Positions 9,592-17,614 are shown, numbered from the stretch's first letter. The stretch is 58,088 nucleotides of DNA from Thermaceae bacterium (GCA_026987375.1 JALSMT010000045.1:1-58088); one strand, 5' to 3'. Translations and numbers: made by a program. The notes: generated by a model not told the origin, from the letters alone.

Positions 9592-10153
9592 CCTGCAGAA
9601 CGTACCTGCCGCCTCTTTCGTGAAAGGCGACGCTAAAACCCAAGCTGCTTAGTACGTCCTGCAACTCTAGCGGAGCGTAAAAATTAGCCGGCTCCCCCAG
9701 CAGTCTTTCGCCCCAAAAGACCCAGCGCCCCAGGCCGCGGCGCGGGTCGAAGTCGTAAATCCAGAGTCTGCCGCCCGGCTTCAGCACCCTGGCCGCCTCA
9801 GCGAGGGCTTGCTTTGGGTCCTGGAAGTGGTGGAGCGCTTCTCCAAGCATTACTGCGTCCACGCCGGCGTCGGCGAAGGGCAGTTCTTCGGCTCGCGCCA
9901 CCACCGTATCTACTCCCTCCCCTGCGTGTTTGAGCATTCCCACGGCAGGGTCTACCACCACGAGACGCAGGTCGGGACGCTCGCGCCGGGCCTCGGCCGC
10001 CAGCACCCCGGTGCCTCCTCCTAGGTCCAGCAGCAAAGCGCCACGCGGCAAGGTCTGCAGCCAGTCAAAGAGCAGCGGGTCCGCCCAATCCGGGTAGACC
10101 CGCTTGCCGTATCGCACGAAGAGCCAGCCGAGGCGCTCGAAGGGAATCGCCAC
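9572..10153 (-). CDS. SAM-dependent methyltransferase, class I
   Basis: A 193-residue class I methyltransferase. The SAM-binding motif LLLDLGGGTGVLAAEA lies at about 40-55, the acidic strand end is VVVDPAVGML, and MLGEALHHFQDPKQALAEAARVLKPGGRLWIYDF is a UbiE/Methyltransf_11-like stretch. The substrate is unknown. It starts with GTG at 10153, a few nt after the lipoprotein stop, so it is translated with the three genes upstream on the same strand. Its stop lies inside the convergent cdd gene. Confidence 0.85.
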   Translation of the reverse strand: MAIPFERLGWLFVRYGKRVYPDWADPLLFDWLQTLPRGALLLDLGGGTGVLAAEARRERPDLRLVVVDPAVGMLKHAGEGVDTVVARAEELPFADAGVDAVMLGEALHHFQDPKQALAEAARVLKPGGRLWIYDFDPRRGLGRWVFWGERLLGEPANFYAPLELQDVLSSLGFSVAFHERGGRYVLQATLLLG

Positions 10154-10156
10154 GCG

Positions 10157-10990
10157 CTAGCGTACCCTCCCCGAGAGCAATAAGTCCAAAGCCTGGCGCC
10201 AGATACCGGGTATCTCCGCGTTTACCCCGCCGCGCACCTCGACCTGCAATCCCGAAAGCAGCGCCGCCGCCGCGCCAGGAACCTCGGTTACGTTAACGCT
10301 GAAAACTAGTTGCCCGGGGCTGGTTTGTTGCGGCCTGAGAGCAGCGTCTAGCACGGCGCTACCCACCTCGCGACCGCCTATCAGCAACGCTACCGGGCCG
10401 CGCAAGGTGAAACCGATCGGATTTGGGTTAGTTACCCTGAAAGCGACCGTTATCCGTAATCGCGCTCCGGATAGAGCCAAGCTGCTGTTCGCGGCGTCTA
10501 TCTCGAAGCGCGGCATGGCAAAGCTGAGGTTGACTCTAACTGTTTCGTCTAAAAGTGTAAATGGGCCCAGTTGCAAGGGAACCGGTCCGAGCTTCGCCGC
10601 GGCCTTGCCGGTAATACGTAGCCTCACCTCGTCGCCACGCAGCAGCTTAGAGATGCTGCCGGCAGTCTGCGCCAAGGGGACGTTTATGCGCGTAGGCACG
10701 ACTTCAAAGCCCGCGGGCGGTATCGTCATCTGCGGCAACTCAAAGGGTATCTGCGCGTCGCCGAAGTAAAGAGTCATGGTGCTGTCCAGCAACGGCAGTT
10801 CGAAACTGTTGGGGTTACTAACCTTTAGCTGCATCGCAAAACTAGCCTCGCCGCTAAAGGGATCCACGCTGAGCAGCTGGAAACTCTGCACCCTGGCCTG
10901 CGGCGGTTGCGGTCCGCCGGCGCTTGGCAGGCACGCCGACAGTACGGCCAAAAGCGCCGCCGCGAGCAGCGGTAAAATAGCTTTCTTCAC
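10157..10990 (-). CDS. LEA type 2 (WHy-like) lipoprotein
   Basis: A 277-residue lipoprotein. The signal peptide ends in the lipobox LSAC (Cys about residue 20). Two tandem LEA_2/WHy beta-sandwich repeats follow, each with the pattern of a conserved NP(N) turn: LKVSNPNSFELPLLD in the first and FRVTNPNPIGFTLRG in the second. Such proteins in bacteria are cell-envelope proteins of uncertain, possibly desiccation or stress-related, role. The GTG start overlaps the stop of the aldolase gene (GTGA) and the methyltransferase follows directly, so it sits inside a tight four-gene run. Confidence 0.83.
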   Translation of the reverse strand: MKKAILPLLAAALLAVLSACLPSAGGPQPPQARVQSFQLLSVDPFSGEASFAMQLKVSNPNSFELPLLDSTMTLYFGDAQIPFELPQMTIPPAGFEVVPTRINVPLAQTAGSISKLLRGDEVRLRITGKAAAKLGPVPLQLGPFTLLDETVRVNLSFAMPRFEIDAANSSLALSGARLRITVAFRVTNPNPIGFTLRGPVALLIGGREVGSAVLDAALRPQQTSPGQLVFSVNVTEVPGAAAALLSGLQVEVRGGVNAEIPGIWRQALDLLLSGRVR

Positions 10991-11844
10991 AACAACCAGC
11001 CCTCCTCCGCCAACCTATCCAAGAGTTCTTTTGCTTCGTCCCAGTAAGGGCTTTGCTGCGGGAAAGGGGAGCGCGGGTAGCCCGCGGGGACGCCCAGGTG
11101 GCGCAATGTCTGCTTTATCAAAACCGAACCTCCTTTTACGACCAGATCGGCAATGTCGAAAGCCAGCGCCGCCAGGCGCGAGTCTACTCTGCCTTCGTCG
11201 CGTTGCTGTTCGAAAATACGAGCGAACAAGCGCGGCGTTAGGTTGGCTACGGCCATGATGGCGCCTTTGGCGCCCGACGCCACCGCCGCGGGCAACGTAG
11301 TGGCGCTTCCGGTAAATACCGTAAACTCACCTGCCGGGATGTTGCTGCGGTAGTACTCAAATCGCGCCATTTGCGCGCTCGAGTCTTTCATGCCGGTGAT
11401 TTTGGGGTGACGCGCCAACTGCGCCACCACCTCAACCGGGAACTGCGCCTTGGTAAATACCGGCACGTGATAGAGCCACACCTCGCCGTACTCCGTCAGC
11501 GCCGTAAAGTAACGCTCGAAGGCCCCAGGGGACATGGCCTTATCGTAAAAACGCGGCGGCATCGCCAGCAGATAGTCGGCTCCCGCCTGCTGCGCAGCGG
11601 CGGCGTGTCTGGCCGCAAGGCTGGTAGATTCATCGCCTACGCCTATCCACAACGGCTTTTTAACCCGCAGACCGCGCAGCAGTTCCTGGCGTTCGGCGGG
11701 GGCCATTAGCACCGCCTCCCCGGTGGAGCCCAGAACTAAATAACCATCAACCGAACCTTCCAGGCGGTCTATGAGTTCTTGCAGGGCGCCGCCGTCGGGG
11801 CGGCCAGATTTATCGAAGGGCGTAACCAAAGCTGGAACAATCAT
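10987..11844 (-). CDS. DapA/NAL-family aldolase (dihydrodipicolinate synthase-like)
   Basis: A 285-residue TIM-barrel class I aldolase of the DHDPS/N-acetylneuraminate lyase family. The Schiff-base lysine is in ITGMKDSS (about residue 155), the Tyr motif reads LYHVPV instead of YNVP, and the GTTGE motif reads GSTGEA. These departures argue against a plain DapA and leave KDG aldolase, HOGA-like or other keto-acid aldolases as options. It overlaps the large membrane-protein gene upstream (ATGA) and the lipoprotein gene downstream, so it belongs to that operon. Nothing in the neighbourhood points to lysine synthesis. Confidence 0.82.
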   Translation of the reverse strand: MIVPALVTPFDKSGRPDGGALQELIDRLEGSVDGYLVLGSTGEAVLMAPAERQELLRGLRVKKPLWIGVGDESTSLAARHAAAAQQAGADYLLAMPPRFYDKAMSPGAFERYFTALTEYGEVWLYHVPVFTKAQFPVEVVAQLARHPKITGMKDSSAQMARFEYYRSNIPAGEFTVFTGSATTLPAAVASGAKGAIMAVANLTPRLFARIFEQQRDEGRVDSRLAALAFDIADLVVKGGSVLIKQTLRHLGVPAGYPRSPFPQQSPYWDEAKELLDRLAEEGWLL

Positions 11845-13859
11845 GAGCGCACCTCATCTAACCAGAGGAAAAAGTGCGGCAGAAAAGCCGCCAGCAACAG
11901 TACGGTCGCCATACGCACGTCACCCAGGAATAGCTTCGTGACCCCAACCGCGGCCAACAATAGCAACACCACCCCCCATCCCTTGCCAAAACTCGTACTG
12001 CCGGGCACGAGCAGTTCTATGGCCTTGGCCACGAGCCCCGCAGCGCGCGTAGCGCCGCGCGGTCGCGGCAACAACAACGCCCACAAGTGCGCCAACAACC
12101 ACGCGAAGACCAGTAAAAGCGCCAACCAGGCCCAGGTAGCTTCCCTAACTCCTACTGCCTGTAGCGGCGCGATAGGATTCTTTGCCAATTCCATGAAGGC
12201 GCCCCAGAGGTAAACGCGGCAAAGGTCGCGCTCACGAGGGACCCCCAAGCGCTCGACCTGCGCTTCGTCATAGACCCCGCTCCAGGCGTCGCCCCCCAAT
12301 CCCAGTTTTTGCCTCAGGGGCTGGTAACTGGAGTCGAGACGATAGGCCATTTGCAATTCTCTCTCCTCCCCTGTCAAGCGGTATCGCAACGCCCGCGCGA
12401 AAGCAAAGGGCGTTTCCCGCGCTAGCTTGGCTCGAGCCTTATCCGGTTCTTTGTCTATCAGAGAATACGCAATTAGTGCATCTTTTCCCGGGCTGCTAGG
12501 CCAGTCTGACAGTGACTGTGCCGCTCCATAAAGCGTAGCCCTGTCAAGGTTGGGCTGCTTGCGATGCGATTGGTAACCGCTGAGCAACCCCCATAGCAGT
12601 AAGGCCGCCGCTAGTGCGGCGGCAAGGAGCAGCGCCAAAAGGCGTTCTCCCCAAGAAGCGTAAGCCAGCAGCGGGTGCGCCAGGCGTCGCAAGGGGTTCT
12701 TTCCCCAGCTGTTGATGAGGCCGCCCCAGCTGGCCAGCGAACGCCTTTGCGCCGGCAGATAGCGCGTTATCAGGACGAGCATCAAGGCTAGATAGGCGAC
12801 TAAAAGCGCTAAGAGCGCGTCGCGCAAGCCCCGTTCGCTAAGTACGGCGGCGAACCCGCCGAGCTGCCTTAGACCCTGTCGCAGCGTCAGGGCGTCGGCC
12901 AAGTAACCCTGCTTTTCAAGCCATTTGGCCTGGGAGCGGAAGAAGCCGGCGTAGCCCTTGTGTAAGGGGGCGTAACGGAGCATTGCCAGCGTTAAGGAGC
13001 GCGATAGTTGCGGCTCGTCTTTGCGGGCGGCTAGCGCCGCCCTCTGCCAGGTGTCGCTCCAGTAAGCGGAGTCGCTGCCCCAGGCCAACTCGGGGCGGTG
13101 GCCTCGCTTAATAAGGTCTCTTCCCCAGCTTGCCAGGTCCTGTGCGCTAAGGAGTTTGGGGTCTTTCGCCAAATACACCCAGTATGGGCGGTAACCCTCG
13201 GGGTCCGGGGGCAGCTCTTTCACGACGCCTTTGTCGCGCCAGAACCTTTCGAGCTTATTAAGCTCCCCCAGTTTGCTCCACTCGTCCAGGTAAGGCTCTT
13301 CGCCAAAGCCGTCCGCCAGGGCCGCCCTCTGACCGTTCATCAGCGTTACTACCGCCCCGGGCTCCAGACGCTTTACGCCGGCCGGCGGATAGTACGCGAG
13401 CGGTTTCATCGGGTCTTTAAACCGCAGGCGTAGCACCAGCGGAATACCCCTTGCGGCGAGGTAGACGGAGTCTCCTTCCTGCACGGGGTCCATCCAGTCC
13501 ATCTTGGGTAGTGGTAAAAGCACGTCGCCAACGTGCAGACCTGCATCGTCGAGCCTGACCTCGGGCGGCGGCGCTTCTACCTGCAGCTTCCCGCTAACTA
13601 CTCCTTCGTGAGCGTATAGCCTGAAGTCGTACTGGCCCGCCTTCTTGGGAATCCAGTTGAGCTCTCCCTCGCTTTTATTCGTCACCAGGGTGATTACCTG
13701 CTCCCCGTCGGGCCCGCTTATCTCGATAGGGTACGCTCCAGGTTGCAGGCCTTGAGCGCGTATTGTCAGCACCTCGCCGACGCTGGCGGACGGGGGCAGG
13801 GAGAGAGACTGCGCCAATGCCGCTCCGAGCAACAGGGTTAAGCTCCACAGTAATCGCAT
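11841..13859 (-). CDS. Large exported/membrane protein of unknown function
   Basis: I do not recognise this 672-residue protein. It has a signal peptide (cleavage after ALAQ, about residue 17), then an extracytoplasmic part of about 330 residues. The first 80 of these look like an immunoglobulin-like beta sandwich (PSASVGEVLTIRAQGLQPG), followed by Trp-rich helical sequence. Membrane spans lie near 345-365 and 405-430, then a second soluble part, then several spans in the last 120 residues. The pattern resembles a membrane-anchored adaptor rather than a transporter. It heads a four-gene operon and is divergent from sdaAB across a 51-bp gap. It may be restricted to this lineage. Confidence 0.75.
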   Translation of the reverse strand: MRLLWSLTLLLGAALAQSLSLPPSASVGEVLTIRAQGLQPGAYPIEISGPDGEQVITLVTNKSEGELNWIPKKAGQYDFRLYAHEGVVSGKLQVEAPPPEVRLDDAGLHVGDVLLPLPKMDWMDPVQEGDSVYLAARGIPLVLRLRFKDPMKPLAYYPPAGVKRLEPGAVVTLMNGQRAALADGFGEEPYLDEWSKLGELNKLERFWRDKGVVKELPPDPEGYRPYWVYLAKDPKLLSAQDLASWGRDLIKRGHRPELAWGSDSAYWSDTWQRAALAARKDEPQLSRSLTLAMLRYAPLHKGYAGFFRSQAKWLEKQGYLADALTLRQGLRQLGGFAAVLSERGLRDALLALLVAYLALMLVLITRYLPAQRRSLASWGGLINSWGKNPLRRLAHPLLAYASWGERLLALLLAAALAAALLLWGLLSGYQSHRKQPNLDRATLYGAAQSLSDWPSSPGKDALIAYSLIDKEPDKARAKLARETPFAFARALRYRLTGEERELQMAYRLDSSYQPLRQKLGLGGDAWSGVYDEAQVERLGVPRERDLCRVYLWGAFMELAKNPIAPLQAVGVREATWAWLALLLVFAWLLAHLWALLLPRPRGATRAAGLVAKAIELLVPGSTSFGKGWGVVLLLLAAVGVTKLFLGDVRMATVLLLAAFLPHFFLWLDEVRS

Positions 13860-13865
13860 AACCCT

Positions 13866-13904
13866 ATTTTGCCACGTATGCCGCGAAGCCGCTGGGCCTA
13901 AAAT
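13866..13904. promoter_or_regulatory. Divergent leaderless promoters between the membrane protein and sdaAB
   Basis: In the 51-bp gap each gene has a -10-like box 6 nt before its ATG: TAAAAT at 13899-13904 for sdaAB (plus), and CAAAAT on the minus strand (13871-13866) for the 672-residue protein. Neither start has a clear Shine-Dalgarno. Confidence 0.5.
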
Positions 13905-13910
13905 ACCAGC

Positions 13911-14573
13911 ATGGGATTATTGGACATGATAGGTCCGGTGATGGTCGGCCCTTCTTCCAGCCACACCGCCGGCGCCAACAGGATCGCCTGGCTGGCGCGT
14001 CAGCTGCTGGACGAACCCCCGACACGAGTTCTCTTTGGCCTGCACGGCAGTTTCGCCAAAACCGGTAAAGGCCACGGTACCCACCTGGCGTTGCTGGCCG
14101 GCGTGCTCGACCTTCCAGCCGACGACGAGCGCATCAGGGAGGCGGATAAACTGGCAGACGAAAGCGGCCTGCAGTTCTCTTTCGAAAACGTCGAGCTGGG
14201 CGACGTTCATCCCAACACGGTACGGATAAAAATAGCTAACGAGCGTGAGCGACACCTCATAACCGGTAGTTCTCTTGGCGGCGGGGTGGTTCGTATCTGG
14301 CAGGTTGACGGTCTCGACGCCTATTTGAGCGGCGAAGCGCCCGCTCTCCTCGTTTTCCACCAAGACACCCCGGGCGTCATCTCCCGCGTGGCGGCCGTAC
14401 TTGCCGACGAGGGGGCCAACATCGCCCGCATCGTTTCCGGGCGCGCGCAGAAAGGGGGAGACGCGCTGATGAGCCTGGAGATCGACCAGCCGCTCAGCGG
14501 CGTCGCGCTGGCCTACCTCCGCCACCTAAATTACATTCACTGGGCCAAGTCGGTTGCTAAATTGCCGGCATAA
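13911..14573 (+). CDS. sdaAB: L-serine dehydratase, iron-sulfur type, beta subunit
   Basis: The beta chain of the two-subunit [4Fe-4S] L-serine ammonia-lyase (serine to pyruvate and ammonia). It has 220 residues. It begins MGLLDMIGPVMVGPSSSHTAGA, the hallmark of this subunit, and ends with an ACT-like domain (LLVFHQDTPGVISRVAAVLADEGANIA). The alpha subunit, which holds the cluster cysteines, is not in this window, although the two are usually adjacent. The start ATG 13911 sits 6 nt after TAAAAT, so the mRNA is probably leaderless. It converges on a secreted-protein gene with no obvious terminator between. Confidence 0.93.
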   Translation: MGLLDMIGPVMVGPSSSHTAGANRIAWLARQLLDEPPTRVLFGLHGSFAKTGKGHGTHLALLAGVLDLPADDERIREADKLADESGLQFSFENVELGDVHPNTVRIKIANERERHLITGSSLGGGVVRIWQVDGLDAYLSGEAPALLVFHQDTPGVISRVAAVLADEGANIARIVSGRAQKGGDALMSLEIDQPLSGVALAYLRHLNYIHWAKSVAKLPA

Positions 14574-14597
14574 CGCGTCGGAGTTTATAAATAGGTT

Positions 14598-15575
14598 CTA
14601 CTGCGAAATTAGCTGATAAATCGCCCAACCTATTCCCGGATAGCTCTGCGTGAATTGCATAATTCGACCGCTGCTTGGGTCAACCCTGATAGCGATAAGA
14701 GTCTGACCTCCCACTACTGCCGCCAAATCATTGGGGCTTTGCGAAGTAAACATAAACCCAAGCCTCGGAGCCGACGCCAGAACTCCCTTGCCGAGCAGAG
14801 CCGGATTAACGTAGCCGGGGCCGTAAGAGGGAACGCCGTACTCCTCTTTCTGGCCTTGATTACCGCTGAGACTATAGCCCCGAAGGGCGCCGTACTTCAT
14901 GGTAGGGCCCACCGTCAGGTAACCGTTTGTCTGCGTAGCGCCGCCGTAAATACCGCCTAATTTGATGATCAAGGCGTACCGGGCCGCCACATTGGCCGCG
15001 GCCGGGAAATTTCTCACCCTCGGCCAGTTCTGATAATTAGCAGAAACAAACGCTAAGTGAGCCGCCACTCGCTGCGGCCCATTTTTGCCGGCCATGGTGG
15101 CGACAGCATATATTTCTCTAACCTTGCCGTTGCTCTGGTCATAAGTGAGTGAATAGCGCGTCAGATCATTACCTTGCTGAATTGAGATACCCACTTGACC
15201 GGGGCCGGTCAAAATCTGCACGTTCGGGTCATGCGGCAAGTTGTTCAAGTCACGCACTAGACGCGGGTCAAGGTAAAATAGGCCGGCGCCTTTACTTACC
15301 AGCACGCCCGCCTGAGCCTCTAGTATTGGACCGCTATCCGTACCCATGATAGTGAACTGGATTCCCAGCGCCGTGCCGCGCTGAACCCTTGTCACCAAAA
15401 AGACCATTGCTAGGTCTCCAGTCCCACTGCTATAGGCCATCGTCAAACCAGGGCGAATCCAGCCTGGCAATGGATATTCCTTTGTTATCCCGGGAATGAT
15501 CCCCCCTGGGCCCAGCTGCGCTAGTGCAAGACCCCAGAAAAGCGCCAGCAGACTAAACATGGCTTTCTTTCTCAT
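14598..15575 (-). CDS. Secreted protein of unknown function
   Basis: A 325-residue exported protein that I do not recognise. The signal peptide ends at ALAQ (about residue 20). The mature part is Gly/Tyr/Asn/Gln-rich, with few charges and many beta-type stretches (GWIRPGLTMAYSSGTGDLAM, GPTMKYGALRGYSLSG), suggesting an extracellular or envelope beta-rich protein. No catalytic motif is evident. A good Shine-Dalgarno (GGAAGGGAAAG) precedes ATG 15575, unlike the many leaderless starts in the window, and TATACT and TTGACC boxes lie upstream. It is monocistronic. Confidence 0.75.
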   Translation of the reverse strand: MRKKAMFSLLALFWGLALAQLGPGGIIPGITKEYPLPGWIRPGLTMAYSSGTGDLAMVFLVTRVQRGTALGIQFTIMGTDSGPILEAQAGVLVSKGAGLFYLDPRLVRDLNNLPHDPNVQILTGPGQVGISIQQGNDLTRYSLTYDQSNGKVREIYAVATMAGKNGPQRVAAHLAFVSANYQNWPRVRNFPAAANVAARYALIIKLGGIYGGATQTNGYLTVGPTMKYGALRGYSLSGNQGQKEEYGVPSYGPGYVNPALLGKGVLASAPRLGFMFTSQSPNDLAAVVGGQTLIAIRVDPSSGRIMQFTQSYPGIGWAIYQLISQ

Positions 15576-15595
15576 TTTCTTTCCCTTCCAACAGT

Positions 15596-15621
15596 AGTAT
15601 ACGCCGATATTTTAGGGTCAA
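15596..15621 (-). promoter_or_regulatory. Promoter of the secreted-protein gene
   Basis: On the minus strand TTGACC (15621-15616) is followed by TATACT (15601-15596). The spacer is only 14 nt, which is short. A second -10-like TAAAAT overlaps at 15614-15609. The motif TTGACCCTAAAAT is shared with the promoter of the tRNA cluster at 16035. Confidence 0.45.
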
Positions 15622-15712
15622 ACGACCTATTATTTATCTCTCTCAATTTATGCGCGATATCTGGTTGTACTAATGAATTCCCGCTATTCTCTTTTGTTGT
15701 TCGCAAAATAAT

Positions 15713-15788
15713 TGGCGCGCCCGGGAGGATTCGAACCCCCGACCTACCGCTTAGAAGGCGGCTGCTCTATCCCCTGAGCTACGGGCGC
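15713..15788 (-). tRNA. tRNA-Arg (anticodon TCT)
   Basis: A 76-nt gene including encoded CCA (15715-15713). The acceptor stem GCGCCCG/CGGGCGC, D-arm GCTC/GAGC, anticodon loop CTTCTAA in a GCCGC/GCGGT stem, and T-loop TTCGAAT are all present. It is the last of three tRNA genes on this strand. Confidence 0.95.
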
Positions 15789-15797
15789 GTGTGAAGC

Positions 15798-15819
15798 GGG
15801 GGCGGCCTAGGCCGCCCCC
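15798..15819. repeat. Perfect 22-bp palindrome between tRNA-Gly and tRNA-Arg
   Basis: GGGGGCGGCC is mirrored around CTAG by GGCCGCCCCC. It can form a very stable hairpin in the tRNA precursor. No T-run follows, so a processing or spacer structure is likelier than a terminator. Confidence 0.6.
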
Positions 15820-15824
15820 CTCGT

Positions 15825-15900
15825 TGGAGCGGGAGACGGGATTCGAACCCGCGACCCTCGGCTTGGAAGGCCGATGCTCTACCAGCTGAGCTACTCCCGC
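15825..15900 (-). tRNA. tRNA-Gly (anticodon TCC)
   Basis: A 76-nt gene with encoded CCA. The acceptor stem GCGGGAG/CTCCCGC, anticodon loop CTTCCAA and T-loop TTCGAAT are present. It lies four nt from tRNA-Pro and belongs to the same transcript. Confidence 0.95.
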
Positions 15901-15904
15901 ATGC

Positions 15905-15981
15905 TGGTCGGGGCGGCAGGATTTGAACCTGCGACATCCTGCCCCCAAAGCAGGCGCGCTTCCGGACTGCGCTACGCCCCG
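15905..15981 (-). tRNA. tRNA-Pro (anticodon TGG)
   Basis: A 77-nt gene with encoded CCA. The acceptor stem is CGGGGCG/CGCCCCG, the anticodon loop TTTGGGG in the stem CCTGC/GCAGG, and the T-loop TTCAAAT. It is first in the Pro-Gly-Arg cluster. A second proline tRNA (CGG) lies at 57616. Confidence 0.95.
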
Positions 15982-16006
15982 GCGAGAAGCCCAAGGCTCC
16001 CAGCTA

Positions 16007-16035
16007 AGACTAGCACGGGCTCATTTTAGGGTCAA
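16007..16035 (-). promoter_or_regulatory. Promoter of the tRNA Pro-Gly-Arg cluster
   Basis: Minus strand TTGACC (16035-16030), a 17-nt spacer, and TAGTCT (16012-16007). The layout is the same as for aspS and for tRNA-Pro(CGG). Transcription would start about 20 nt before tRNA-Pro. Confidence 0.75.
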
Positions 16036-16067
16036 GAACGTTCTGGAGCCGCTTTTGGAGTGCGCGT

Positions 16068-16847
16068 TCATCCCCTCAACAGCTTCTCGAGCGCCGCTTG
16101 CGGGTCGGCGCTGGCCGCCAGCGAGCTGCCGATCAAAACGGCGTCGCAGCACTCTGCGATCGCTTGTAGCTGCTGCTGCTCGTAATAGCCTGACTCCGCC
16201 ACCAGCAGGCCCTCGTAACCGAGTTGGCGCGCCCTTTGCGCCAGCCGCGGAGCGTTTGCAATGTTCACTTCTAGACTGGTCAGGTCGCGGTTGTTGATTC
16301 CGATAATGTCGGCGCCGGCTAGTATGGCGGCTTCAAGCTCGCGCTCGTCGTGCACTTCCAGCAAGGCGTCGAGGCCGGCGTTTCTGGCCTCTTTGACGTA
16401 GGCGGCGGTATAACTCCCGAGTATGGCCGCTATCAGCAGCACCGCAGACGCTCCCAAGGCGCGCGCTTGCCATACCTGCCGCGGGTGGACCACGAAGTCT
16501 TTGCGCAGTAGCGGCAGGTCTACCGCTCGAGCGACGCTGAGCAGGTCCTCATCCGAACCGCCAAAAAACTCGGGTTCTGTCAAGACGCTTATAGCGCGCG
16601 CGCCGCCGCGCTTGTAAGCTAGAGCCACTTCAGCGGCGTCTAGATCGGCTATTTCTCCCTTTGACGGGCTTTTTCTCTTTATCTCGGCGATGACCGCTAA
16701 GCCGGGCGCCGCCAGCGCCTCGCGGAAAGAAGCTCTCTTTTCGGGAAGTGTTAGTGCGGGATCGTAATCAATCGAGGCGACGCTGCTGAGCCGCCTCCTA
16801 GCAATCCTCCCTAATACTCCGGGTATGCTCTTAAGGTCTGGCACCAC
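16068..16847 (-). CDS. trpC: Indole-3-glycerol phosphate synthase
   Basis: It closes the ring of 1-(2-carboxyphenylamino)-1-deoxyribulose 5-phosphate in tryptophan synthesis. From GTG 16847 it has 259 residues, the normal size. The signatures AVIAEIKRKSPSKG (catalytic Lys), LLRKDFVVHPRQ, GINNRDLTSLEV and VAESGYY (catalytic Glu) are all present. The frame is open to 16898, but that stretch overlaps the upstream gene. TAGAAT lies 7 nt before GTG 16847 and overlaps the stop of the AroE-like gene, so the gene may be both coupled and separately transcribed. No other trp gene is near. Confidence 0.93.
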   Translation of the reverse strand: MVPDLKSIPGVLGRIARRRLSSVASIDYDPALTLPEKRASFREALAAPGLAVIAEIKRKSPSKGEIADLDAAEVALAYKRGGARAISVLTEPEFFGGSDEDLLSVARAVDLPLLRKDFVVHPRQVWQARALGASAVLLIAAILGSYTAAYVKEARNAGLDALLEVHDERELEAAILAGADIIGINNRDLTSLEVNIANAPRLAQRARQLGYEGLLVAESGYYEQQQLQAIAECCDAVLIGSSLAASADPQAALEKLLRG

Positions 16848-16852
16848 GCCGT

Positions 16853-17614
16853 TTATTCTACGAAGTCTTCTGGCGGCAGGTCTATCCCAGAAACCCAATA
16901 CAGCAGGCGGCTCAGGTAATACCTGCGAAAATAATCAGGACTGATTGCTTGATCGACGATGAGGTACGCGTCCTGCTGAGGTTCCACGAAGGCAAAAAGC
17001 CCGTGGTATGGCTGTAAAAGCGACATGGGCAGGACCCCGCCGTTGTAAACGACAAGGTCGACTTCGGACGCCAGGGCCTCGGCCGCAGCCCCGGCGGTGA
17101 CGGCCTGACCGCGTTGCGGCGCCGGCAACTGCTGCAGAAAAGCCTCAGCCGAGGGTAGGTTTGGCTGCATGACGCTAACCTTGCTGGCCGTCCGCAACAG
17201 CGTTCTCAGGCCTGGTACGGCTCTGCCAACCCACAATATTCTTCCGCCGCGATAGCCGCTGTTTTCCAAAAGCGAGCGCGCGGCGTCTGGGAAAATAAAG
17301 GTCCCTTGCGCCTCGCGGAACTGAACCTTAACGGCGTCTACCATCGAGGCCTCTCGCGCCTCGGCCTCTACTCGCGGCAGCTCCTCCATGGCCCGCTTTT
17401 GCAACCCCTCTCCTTCTATCAAGGCCCCCGCCAGGCCCAGCGGATAAAGCCCGTAGAGAGCCTCATGCAACCTTTCAGAAGGAAAAGAGTCGAGGATCTG
17501 CAGGTGTAAATCGTGCAAGGCCAGGGCTGCGCGCAGCGAGGCGTTCCAGCGGCTGCCGCCTTCACTCATGAGAGCTATACATTGGGCTTTCTTCTCTATC
17601 ACGCTGTCACTCAC
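16853..17614 (-). CDS. Shikimate dehydrogenase-like protein lacking catalytic residues
   Basis: I read this 253-residue protein (from GTG 17614) as a divergent AroE fold. The evidence is overall length, an N-terminal LHEALYGLYPLGLAGALIEGEGL segment where AroE has its substrate loop, GGRILWVGRAVPGLRTLL in place of the Rossmann glycine motif, and DLVVYNGGVLPMSLL where AroE has its NTTPxGM stretch. The NVTxPxK lysine and the NTD aspartate of true AroE are both absent, so shikimate dehydrogenation is unlikely. It overlaps the isoaspartyl peptidase stop upstream and trpC lies 5 nt downstream. The assignment is by eye and weak; a structure or profile comparison would settle it. Confidence 0.5.
   Translation of the reverse strand: MSDSVIEKKAQCIALMSEGGSRWNASLRAALALHDLHLQILDSFPSERLHEALYGLYPLGLAGALIEGEGLQKRAMEELPRVEAEAREASMVDAVKVQFREAQGTFIFPDAARSLLENSGYRGGRILWVGRAVPGLRTLLRTASKVSVMQPNLPSAEAFLQQLPAPQRGQAVTAGAAAEALASEVDLVVYNGGVLPMSLLQPYHGLFAFVEPQQDAYLIVDQAISPDYFRRYYLSRLLYWVSGIDLPPEDFVE
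16855..16860 (-). promoter_or_regulatory. Possible -10 box for trpC
   Basis: Minus strand TAGAAT, 7 nt before GTG 16847, overlapping the end of the upstream gene. It fits the leaderless pattern, but translational coupling to the upstream gene is also possible. Confidence 0.35.

Noticed and set aside
15751-15994. Minus-strand open frames with VAQLVEHRPSKPRVAGSNP-like sequence
   Set aside because: This is the well-known artefact of translating a tRNA gene; it lies on tRNA-Gly and its neighbours.
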